From positions 1 to 5,715 of the forward strand of contig JAGAFH010000096.1 in the NCBI GenBank assembly GCA_017612755.1: a DNA stretch of 5,715 nucleotides, read 5' to 3'. The stretch's first letter is position 1. Every line of letters starts with the position of its first letter. The stretch comes from Clostridiales bacterium (GTDB taxonomy: Bacteria > Bacillota > Clostridia > Saccharofermentanales > Saccharofermentanaceae). This document shows positions 1 through 5,653 of this stretch, in pieces. The translations under genes and the position numbers were made by a program. Under the pieces are notes generated by a model that made no database searches, was not told the origin of the DNA, and worked only from the letters and a program-made list of their open reading frames with translations.

Positions 1-102
1 CCTCTTGAGATCTTCTTCTCACATGACTACAAACCCCAGGATAACGACGGAAATGTGTTTAATGTCGGCCCTTGGTATTCGGTTCATGATAATATATTTT
101 AA
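1..102 (+). CDS. C-terminal end of an unidentified protein (5' partial)
   Basis: Reading frame 1 is open from the first base to a TAA at 100-102 and encodes 33 residues, rich in aromatics and Asp/Asn and ending in VHDNIF. The gene starts outside the window. I do not recognise the family; the fragment shows no membrane segment and no motif I can name. The next gene starts 34 bp further on the same strand with its own ribosome binding site, and I see no terminator between them, so co-transcription is likely. Because the neighbouring genes handle activated choline and probably CDP-glycerol, a role in the same surface-polymer or lipid pathway is possible, but nothing in these residues shows it. 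Confidence 0.6.
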   Translation, partial: PLEIFFSHDYKPQDNDGNVFNVGPWYSVHDNIF

Positions 103-136
103 GAAGCAAACTGGGAATATTTAGGAGAGTACTGAT

Positions 137-1411
137 ATGAATGACATGATCTTCTTGTACATCGATCCCGGAACGGGAAGTATGCTCTTTACCATAATGA
201 TAAGTATCGTCGGATTCCTTATCTATCTTTTCAAAGTGGCATGGGTAAAGATCAAGTTTGTTTTCACAAGAGGTAAGCAGAGTAAGGTGGACAGCAACAA
301 GATCCCCTATCTGATCTTTGCCGAGGCAAAGAGATACTGGGAAGTCTTTAAGCCCATCTGCGACGAGTTTGAGAAGCGGGGAGTTGATGTTGTCTACTGG
401 ACCACATCTCCTGACGACCCGGCCCTTGAGCAGAAATATGAGCACATAAAGTTCGAGTTTGTCGGAGAGGGTAATAAGGCATATGCCAAGCTCAATATGG
501 TAAATGCTGGCATTGTCATTGCATCTACTCCGGGACTTAACGTATATCAGTGGAAGAGATCCAAGTTTGTAGACCACTACTGCCATGTCCAGCATGCCGC
601 CAATGATATTGCAGGCTACAGGATGTTCGGTACGGACTACTTCGATTCAATCCTTCTTTCCGGACAGTATCAGATCGATGAGGTAAGAGAGCTTGAGAAG
701 AAGAGGAACCTTCCTGCCAAGGATCTGGATCTTGTGGGTATTCCTTATATGGATGATATGAGGACCAAGATCGCTTCGATGCCTAAGCCGGAAAAGGAGA
801 ACAGGACCATCCTTCTGGCTCCCTCCTGGGGTCCCAACAGTATCTTTAACAAGTATGGCACAGCTGTTCTTGAAGAACTTATAAAGACAGGATATGACAT
901 TATCGTCAGACCCCATCCCCAGTCTTTTATCGCTGATCCGGGAATGGTAGAGGGCATTATGGAGAAGTATCCTGCTACAGAACACCTGAAGTGGGACAGA
1001 AATCCCGACAACTTTGAATCCCTGTTTAATGCAGATGTTCTTATCTCTGATTTCTCGGGTATCATCTTCGACTTTACCCTGGCTTTTGATAAGCCTATCC
1101 TTTATGCCGATACGTCATTTGATCCCGGATGTTACGACTACTACTGGCTTGATGAGAAACCCTGGACCTTAAGGATCCTTCCGTTCCTGGGCAAGCAGCT
1201 GGACGGCACTAATCTGAAGGATATGAAGAAACTCCTGGATACTGTCCTTATGGACCCCTACTTTAAGCAGGGAAGAGATAAGGCAAGATCCGAGACCTGG
1301 GTCTATATGGGCGAAGGTGCAGTAAGGACCGTTGACTTTATTATTAATAAATACAAAGAAATAACATCTCAGAAAGAAAAAAGCGAAAAAAAGGTTGCAA
1401 AAAAGAAGTAA
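137..1411 (+). CDS. Membrane-anchored CDP-glycerol glycerophosphotransferase (TagB/TagF-like) family protein
   Basis: This 424-residue protein probably transfers glycerol phosphate or a related unit from a CDP-activated donor to a membrane-linked acceptor on the cytoplasmic face. The N-terminus carries the motif YIDPGTGSML (8-17), followed by one hydrophobic helix (about 17-37) and a basic KIKFVFTRGK stretch, which suggests a signal anchor. The rest matches the TagB/TagF glycosyltransferase-like fold: VQHAANDIAG with H153 in the place of the first TagF histidine, RPHP (258-261) with H260 as the second, and LISDFSGIIFDF (302-313), the typical SD-S-x3-FD signature. The tail (411-424) is mostly Lys and Glu. 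The ATG at 137 has AGGAGAG at 123-129, 7 nt upstream. TagF proper is longer; this size is closer to TagB-like enzymes. The donor and acceptor cannot be read from sequence. The family call is firm and the substrate is inferred. Confidence 0.85.
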   Translation: MNDMIFLYIDPGTGSMLFTIMISIVGFLIYLFKVAWVKIKFVFTRGKQSKVDSNKIPYLIFAEAKRYWEVFKPICDEFEKRGVDVVYWTTSPDDPALEQKYEHIKFEFVGEGNKAYAKLNMVNAGIVIASTPGLNVYQWKRSKFVDHYCHVQHAANDIAGYRMFGTDYFDSILLSGQYQIDEVRELEKKRNLPAKDLDLVGIPYMDDMRTKIASMPKPEKENRTILLAPSWGPNSIFNKYGTAVLEELIKTGYDIIVRPHPQSFIADPGMVEGIMEKYPATEHLKWDRNPDNFESLFNADVLISDFSGIIFDFTLAFDKPILYADTSFDPGCYDYYWLDEKPWTLRILPFLGKQLDGTNLKDMKKLLDTVLMDPYFKQGRDKARSETWVYMGEGAVRTVDFIINKYKEITSQKEKSEKKVAKKK

Positions 1412-1423
1412 CAGTGATATTGT
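1395..1423 (+). promoter_or_regulatory. Possible weak promoter for the licCA-like gene
   Basis: TTGCAA (1395-1400) and TATTGT (1418-1423) are separated by 17 bp and each match 4 of 6 bases of the -35 and -10 consensus. Three A-tracts (1377-1382, 1386-1392, 1399-1404) lie across and upstream of the -35 position. Transcription would begin within or just after the first TTCGTGAACA repeat, a sensible place for a repressor site. The match is weak and overlaps the end of the preceding gene, so simple read-through from upstream is an equally good explanation. Confidence 0.25.
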
Positions 1424-1424
1424 G

Positions 1425-1486
1425 TTGTTCGTGAACAAGAAACAGTTTTGATTCGTGAACAAACAGGAGATGTTACTTCGTGAACA
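1425..1486 (+). repeat. Three direct copies of TTCGTGAACA ending on the start codon; candidate operator
   Basis: Exact copies of TTCGTGAACA start at 1428, 1452 and 1477, 24 and 25 bp apart. Each contains the inverted core TTC-GT-GAA, and the first extends to a perfect 6+6 inverted repeat, TTGTTC-GT-GAACAA (1425-1438). The third contains the GTG start codon of the next gene. The GTGs in copies 1 and 2 open only short frames (6 and 12 codons) and have no Shine-Dalgarno sequence, so stacked start sites do not explain the repeats well. A protein-binding array, possibly for the winged-helix domain encoded just downstream, is the simplest reading. Copies 1 and 2 also share some flanking sequence (AACAAGAAACAG against AACAAACAG), so a decayed tandem duplication is an alternative. 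Confidence 0.6.
1465..1470 (+). promoter_or_regulatory. Ribosome binding site that selects the GTG start at 1480
   Basis: AGGAGA lies 9 nt before the GTG at 1480. It is the only good Shine-Dalgarno sequence in the gap, so it selects the third of three GTG-AAC triplet pairs as the true start. It sits between repeat copies 2 and 3, so a protein bound to the array, or to the mRNA, could block translation as well as transcription. Confidence 0.75.
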
Positions 1487-3249
1487 GATATGACGCTGAC
1501 GTATTCTCTTCTATCGTAAGAGAGGGAGCAGGCAACCAGAGGACTATAGCATCCAGGACAGGGCTTTCTCTGGGTGTCGTCAACAAATCAGTCAAAAACC
1601 TTAAGGACGAAGGTTATATCTCCGAAGACCTGGCTGTCTTAAAGCCCGGCATGGATCTTATCAAAAAGAAGACTCCCGCCAATGCAGTTATCCTTGCAGC
1701 CGGTTTCGGCATGAGGATGGTCCCCATCAATCTTGAAGTCCCCAAGGCTCTTCTTCAGGTCAAGGGACAGACTCTGATCGAAAGGCAGATCGAGCAGCTT
1801 CACGAGGCGGGCATAAAGGACATTACCGTAGTCGTCGGATTCCTCATGGAACAGTTCGAGTATCTTATCGACAGATACGGCGTGGATCTGGTCCCAAATT
1901 CTGAATACTTTTTTAAGAATAATCTCTATTCTGTTGATAAAGTCGTCGACAGGATAGGTAATACTTATATAATCCCCTGCGATATCTGGTGCAGGAATAA
2001 TCCGTTTACGACATTTGAACCTTATTCCTGGTACATGGTCAGCGAAGAGAAGATCGCAAACGGAGGCATAAAGCTCAACAGACAGCTGGAGATCACAGGC
2101 AAAGGCGAAGCTGATGCCAACAAGATGATCGGTATCTCCTATATAGATGGAGAAGATGCGGAAAAGCTCAGAAGCAACGTCAAAAAGCTCACACAGAACC
2201 CGGCTAACGATAACCTGTTCTGGGAGGCAGCACTCTTTGATCTTGAACCCAGGATCAATGCAAAGATCATCAGCGCATCTGATGCTGTTGAGATCAATAC
2301 TTATGAGCAGCTTCGTGAGTTTGACAGTGATTCTAACCAGCTCAGATCTGATGCTATTGACGTTATCGCAGGCTGTTTTGGCGCAGATCATTCCGAGATC
2401 GTTGATATAGAGATCCTTAAGAAGGGTATGACCAACAGGTCGTTTATCTTCACCTGCAAGGGCGACAGATATATCATGAGGATCCCCGGTGAGGGAACTG
2501 ACCTTCTTATTGACAGGGAGCATGAGGCAGAAGTTTATCATAAGATCTCCGGCAGGGGTTTTTGTGACGATCCTGTATATATCGATCCCAAGACGGGATA
2601 TAAGATCACCAGGTTCTTAAATGATGTCAGATCCCTCGATCCCCTTTGTGAGGAAGACCTTAGGAAAGGTATGAAGCTTCTTAAGAAGTTTCATGATTCA
2701 GACATAAAGGTGGGCCACGATTTTGATATCTATGGCCAGATCGAATACTACATGACTCTCTGTAAGGGTTCCGGTTCCGTTTATAAGGACCACGATCAGA
2801 CCCAGGAAAACATCCTGTCCCTTAGATCTTTCGTTGAGAACCACACAGAGAAAAAGTGCCTTACCCACATAGATGCTATTCCCGATAATTTCCTTTTCTA
2901 TAAGGATTCCGACGGACTTGAGAAGCTCCAGCTTACAGACTGGGAATATTCAGGCATGCAGGATCCCCTTGTTGACCTGGCCATGTTCTCTATCTACTCC
3001 TACTACACAAGAGAGCAGGCAGACCACCTTATCGATATCTATTTCGACGGTAAGTGCGATGCTGTAACAAGGATAAAGATATACTGTTATATCGCATCCT
3101 GCGGTCTTCTGTGGAGCAACTGGTGTGACTTTAAGAGAACACTGGGCGTTGAGTTCGGAGAGTACTCCCTCAAGCAGTACAGATATGCAAAGGACTTCTT
3201 TAAGCTCGCTATGGAAGAAGCTCAGAAGGAGGGAATATGCATAAGGTAA
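1480..3249 (+). CDS. licCA: Winged-helix / phosphocholine cytidylyltransferase / choline kinase fusion (LicC-LicA type)
   Basis: This 589-residue cytoplasmic protein has three parts. Residues 1-55 form a MarR-like winged helix (helix-turn-helix about 19-47, IASRTGLSLGVVNKSVKNL). Residues 66-285 are a LicC-type nucleotidyltransferase with LAAGFGMRM (72-80), P88-K89 and a metal-binding D168; the expected second acidic ligand is N273 (VEINTYEQL). Residues 290-589 are a LicA/APH-fold choline kinase with GMTNRSFIF (316-324), R334, the catalytic HIDAIPDN (H463, D465, N470) and DWEYSGMQDPLVDLA (487-501). Together they would convert choline to phosphocholine (ATP) and then to CDP-choline (CTP). Enzyme fusions of this order are known as LicCA in Treponema; the DNA-binding domain is additional. 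The GTG start is supported by AGGAGA at 1465-1470. The kinase call is firm. Phosphoethanolamine or another amino alcohol is possible as substrate. Confidence 0.9.
   Translation: MNRYDADVFSSIVREGAGNQRTIASRTGLSLGVVNKSVKNLKDEGYISEDLAVLKPGMDLIKKKTPANAVILAAGFGMRMVPINLEVPKALLQVKGQTLIERQIEQLHEAGIKDITVVVGFLMEQFEYLIDRYGVDLVPNSEYFFKNNLYSVDKVVDRIGNTYIIPCDIWCRNNPFTTFEPYSWYMVSEEKIANGGIKLNRQLEITGKGEADANKMIGISYIDGEDAEKLRSNVKKLTQNPANDNLFWEAALFDLEPRINAKIISASDAVEINTYEQLREFDSDSNQLRSDAIDVIAGCFGADHSEIVDIEILKKGMTNRSFIFTCKGDRYIMRIPGEGTDLLIDREHEAEVYHKISGRGFCDDPVYIDPKTGYKITRFLNDVRSLDPLCEEDLRKGMKLLKKFHDSDIKVGHDFDIYGQIEYYMTLCKGSGSVYKDHDQTQENILSLRSFVENHTEKKCLTHIDAIPDNFLFYKDSDGLEKLQLTDWEYSGMQDPLVDLAMFSIYSYYTREQADHLIDIYFDGKCDAVTRIKIYCYIASCGLLWSNWCDFKRTLGVEFGEYSLKQYRYAKDFFKLAMEEAQKEGICIR
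3227..3232 (+). promoter_or_regulatory. Close-spaced ribosome binding site inside the fusion gene
   Basis: AGGAGG lies within the last codons of the fusion gene, only 4 nt before the ATG at 3237. The spacing is shorter than usual, but the motif is perfect and no other start precedes the nucleotide-binding motif of the next gene. With the 13-bp overlap this suggests translational coupling: ribosomes ending at 3249 can re-initiate at once on the stand-alone cytidylyltransferase. Confidence 0.7.
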
Positions 3250-3959
3250 AAAGAGCAATAATAATGGCGGCGGGAAAAGGCGACAGGATGCATCCTGTAA
3301 CATTTGATATTCCCAAGCCTTTGGTAAGCGTTAACGGCAGGAGGATGATCGATACGGTCATCGGAGGCCTTAAGAATAACGGAATAGATGACATTGTGGT
3401 CGTGACAGGTTATCTGGGCGAAAAATTTGAAGCGCTCAAAGAAGAGTATCCCGGAATAGTCATCGTGAACAATCCCCTCTACGACACATGCAACAATATC
3501 TCATCCTTATATTTTGCAAGAGAATACCTTGACACGGATGTCATTATCCTCGATGCAGATCAGATGATCTATAACGATGAGATATTGGATCCCGGATTTG
3601 AAAAGTCCGGATACAACGCCGTCAGGGTCCAAGGCTTTACTGACGAGTGGCTGATGCAGGTCGAAGACGGGAAAGTCATCTCATGCTCCAGAAACGGCGG
3701 TGAGAACGGCTGGCAGCTGTACAGCATCTCCCGGTGGAGCCTTGAGGATGCAAAGATCCTCAGACGTGATATCGAGACCGAATTCGAGAAGAACATGAAC
3801 AGGAACATCTATTGGGATGATATCCCCATGTTCGTTCACTTTGACGATTTCTCCCTCGGTATCAGGGAAATGAAAAAGGAAGACATAGTCGAGATCGACA
3901 GCTTTGAGGAGCTTGTCAGTGCCGACCCTTCCTATCAGAACTATCCCCAAGCTATGTAA
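3237..3959 (+). CDS. licC: CTP:phosphocholine cytidylyltransferase, stand-alone LicC type
   Basis: At 240 residues this is close to the length of pneumococcal LicC (about 229). It should transfer CMP from CTP to phosphocholine in the cytoplasm, giving CDP-choline. The nucleotide-binding signature is MAAGKGDRMHPVT (10-22) followed by PKPLV (26-30). NNISSLYFAREYL (86-98) and LDADQ (105-109) match the LicC substrate and metal region. EWLMQVEDGKV (137-147), IYWDD (191-195) and VEIDSFEEL (218-226) follow in LicC order, with D108 and D221 as likely metal ligands. It overlaps the end of the fusion gene by 13 bp and reads in another frame, so the two are probably coupled. It resembles the middle domain of the fusion protein but differs clearly along its length, so it is an old paralogue and not a recent duplicate. 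A different phospho-amino-alcohol or phosphonate substrate cannot be excluded. Confidence 0.88.
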   Translation: MHKVKRAIIMAAGKGDRMHPVTFDIPKPLVSVNGRRMIDTVIGGLKNNGIDDIVVVTGYLGEKFEALKEEYPGIVIVNNPLYDTCNNISSLYFAREYLDTDVIILDADQMIYNDEILDPGFEKSGYNAVRVQGFTDEWLMQVEDGKVISCSRNGGENGWQLYSISRWSLEDAKILRRDIETEFEKNMNRNIYWDDIPMFVHFDDFSLGIREMKKEDIVEIDSFEELVSADPSYQNYPQAM

Positions 3960-3961
3960 TG

Positions 3962-3986
3962 CCGGGTACATCCTTACAGTATCCGG
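3962..3986 (+). promoter_or_regulatory. Intercistronic hairpin touching the Shine-Dalgarno region
   Basis: CCGGGTAC (3962-3969) pairs with GTATCCGG (3979-3986), giving eight base pairs including one G-U, around a 9-nt loop. It begins two bases after the licC stop codon, and its last two bases are the first two of a GGAGG Shine-Dalgarno tract (3985-3989). No T-run follows, so it is not a normal intrinsic terminator. In RNA it could stabilise the mRNA after processing, or partly mask the ribosome binding region of the transporter gene. The pairing is seen directly; the function is inferred. Confidence 0.5.
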
Positions 3987-4011
3987 AGGAAAGGAAATGA
4001 AACATGAGTAA
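3985..4011 (+). promoter_or_regulatory. Two Shine-Dalgarno tracts and a four-codon reading frame at the transporter start
   Basis: GGAGGA (3985-3990) stands 6-7 nt before an ATG at 3997 that opens a four-codon frame (Met-Lys-His-Glu, stop at 4009-4011). AAAGGA (3990-3995) stands 8 nt before the ATG at 4004, the transporter start. The tiny frame overlaps the transporter's first codons in another frame. Ribosomes starting at 3997 would stop within 8 nt of 4004 and could re-initiate or interfere. It may be coincidence in a purine-rich leader, but the better Shine-Dalgarno is spaced for the wrong ATG. Confidence 0.35.
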
Positions 4012-5587
4012 CAAAAGCAAGAAGACTGTCGAAGAGAACATAAAGACAGTCGAAAAAGGACGTAAGATCGATCCGGTAACGACTATCGCTCCCCTGGTAG
4101 TCCTGCTCGTTCTTTGTGGTACCTTCATCATCAATCCTGAAGGTTCAACAAATACGATCAGCGCTATAAGAACATTCCTCGGAGACCAGATGGGTCTTTA
4201 CTATCTCGTAGTTGCACTGGGAATATTCCTTATCTCCCTGTTCATCTCATTCTCCAAGATCGGTAATGTTAAGCTCGGAGGACCTGATGAGAAGCCCAAG
4301 TACGGTTTCTTCGCATGGGGTGCCATGGTATTCTGCTGCGGTCTTGCAGCTGATATCCTCTTCTACTCTTTCTGTGAGTGGATCTACTATGCTGAGGAAC
4401 CCAGAGTACAGGCTTTAGGTAATATCAACGACTGGGCAAATGTTATGCCTCTTTATCACTGGGGCCCTATCGTATGGAGTTTCTACGCAGTTCTTGCTGC
4501 CTGCTTCGGCTTCATGATCCACGTTAGAGGATCTAACAAGCAGAAGTATTCCGAGTCCTGCCGTGCCCTTCTGGGTAAGAAGGTTGACGGTCCCGTTGGT
4601 AAGGTTATCGATGTACTTGCCATCGTTGCCCTCATCGCCGGTACTGCAACAACATTCTCAGTTGCTACTCCTCTTCTTGGTAATGCTCTTACTACTCTTT
4701 TTGGTATCGAGTACACCAAGTGGATCACCATTGCGATCCTTCTCGTTACATTTGCAACATATACAACATCCGTAATGATCGGTATGAAGGGCGTCAATGC
4801 TCTTTCCAAGATCTGTATGTTATTCTTCGGCCTCATCCTTGCATTTGTATTCATCTTCGGCGGCAAGGCAGTATATATCCTTGAGAACGGTTTCTCCGAG
4901 CTTGGTCTTGCTGCACAGAATTTTGCTGTTCTCAGCACATATACAGATCCCTTAAGAGAGAACTGTTTCCCCCAGAACTGGACCATGTACTACTGGGCAT
5001 ACTGGCTCGTATGGTGCGTAGCTGCTCCTTTCTTTATGGGTAACATCTCAAGAGGCCGTACAGTTAAGCAGGTAATCCTTGGAACATATGCTTTCGGACT
5101 TTGCTCCACACTTATCTCCTTCATCGTACTCGGTAACTACGGTCTCAACCTTCAGGTTACAGGTCAGTTCGATGCTATCGGAGCATATGAGTCAAACGGA
5201 TATGATCTTTATGCAGTCATCATCGACATCATCAAGCAGCTTCCCTGCTACCAGGTCGTACTTGTTCTTCTGATCCTGTCCATGATCGCATTCTATGCAA
5301 CATCCTTCGACTCCATCACACTTGTTGCTTCTTCCTACTCTTACAAGAATATGAAGGGTGATGAGATGGCATCTAAGAAGATGAAGCTCTTCTGGGCTAT
5401 GCTTCTTATCCTTCTTCCCATCGCACTCATCTTCTCTGAGAGTTCCATGAACAACATCCAGTCAGTATCCATCATCGCTGCCTTCCCTGTAGCGATCGTC
5501 ATCATCATGATCATCGTAAGCTTCATCAAGGATGCTTACCATTACATGGAGACCGGTAAGGTATTGAATCCTGAAGAAGATAAATAA
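4004..5587 (+). CDS. BCCT-family transporter, probable choline importer
   Basis: This 527-residue protein has about twelve membrane helices (roughly 27-43, 63-83, 101-123, 153-173, 200-220, 238-258, 268-288, 326-346, 354-376, 414-434, 462-478, 486-508), the BCCT plan. The signature WTMYYWAYWLVW (326-337) followed by NISRGRTVKQV (347-357) holds the aromatic substrate box, with W331, W334 and W337 and with Y333 where Trp is common. FCCGLAADILFY (110-121) then E125-W126-I-Y-Y resembles CaiT, but D117 matches the Asp of BetT and of the BetP G153D mutant, which favours choline. CaiT's sodium-replacing Arg aligns with A266. The tail after the last helix is only about 20 residues, so BetP-type osmotic sensing is unlikely. 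The ATG at 4004 follows AAAGGA. Its place after licCA and licC supports choline supply. The family is firm; substrate and coupling ion are inferred. Confidence 0.9.
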   Translation: MSNKSKKTVEENIKTVEKGRKIDPVTTIAPLVVLLVLCGTFIINPEGSTNTISAIRTFLGDQMGLYYLVVALGIFLISLFISFSKIGNVKLGGPDEKPKYGFFAWGAMVFCCGLAADILFYSFCEWIYYAEEPRVQALGNINDWANVMPLYHWGPIVWSFYAVLAACFGFMIHVRGSNKQKYSESCRALLGKKVDGPVGKVIDVLAIVALIAGTATTFSVATPLLGNALTTLFGIEYTKWITIAILLVTFATYTTSVMIGMKGVNALSKICMLFFGLILAFVFIFGGKAVYILENGFSELGLAAQNFAVLSTYTDPLRENCFPQNWTMYYWAYWLVWCVAAPFFMGNISRGRTVKQVILGTYAFGLCSTLISFIVLGNYGLNLQVTGQFDAIGAYESNGYDLYAVIIDIIKQLPCYQVVLVLLILSMIAFYATSFDSITLVASSYSYKNMKGDEMASKKMKLFWAMLLILLPIALIFSESSMNNIQSVSIIAAFPVAIVIIMIIVSFIKDAYHYMETGKVLNPEEDK

Positions 5588-5613
5588 AAACAACTTCTGA
5601 AGATAAACTCTTA

Positions 5614-5647
5614 ATTATCCCGGACTGCCCTGGCGGTCCGGGATAAT
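5614..5647. terminator. Palindromic, probably bidirectional transcription terminator
   Basis: The arms 5614-5629 and 5632-5647 pair over 16 positions with one G-T mismatch (a wobble pair if the + strand is transcribed). The core is GC-rich (CCCGGAC against GTCCGGG) with ATTAT/ATAAT at the base; two bases separate the arms, so the real loop is probably four bases or more. It lies 26 bp after the transporter stop and 6 bp beyond the stop of the convergent - strand gene. No T-run follows directly on the + strand; a T6 run is at 5663-5668. The A/T base of the stem and the location between converging genes still make termination from both sides the best reading. Confidence 0.75.
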
Positions 5648-5653
5648 CTTATG

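Noticed and set aside
59..595. A 178-codon - strand frame over the start of the TagF-like gene
   Set aside because: It is a shadow of the conserved + strand gene, including its DPGTGS motif region, and would end inside the upstream coding region.
1428..1486. The three repeats as a CRISPR array or a phase-variation tract like that of Haemophilus lic1
   Set aside because: The 10-bp units are far too short for CRISPR repeats and the spacers are only 14-15 bp; the units are not contiguous short tandem repeats inside the coding frame, so slippage switching is not expected.
1431..1493. GTG codons in repeat copies 1 and 2 as stacked start sites or a leader peptide
   Set aside because: They open frames of only 6 and 12 codons in other phases, lack Shine-Dalgarno sequences, and the peptides are not rich in any regulatory residue.
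1639..2541. A 300-codon open frame on the - strand inside the fusion gene
   Set aside because: It lies wholly antisense to clear nucleotidyltransferase and kinase motifs, its product resembles no family I know, and the GATC-rich, biased codons of the + strand gene explain the lack of stops.
3962..3986. The intercistronic hairpin as an intrinsic terminator
   Set aside because: The stem is only 8 bp and is followed by a purine-rich Shine-Dalgarno region with no T-run.
4483..4986. A 167-codon - strand frame inside the transporter gene
   Set aside because: It is antisense to conserved BCCT helices and its translation has no recognisable features; it is a mirror of hydrophobic codons.
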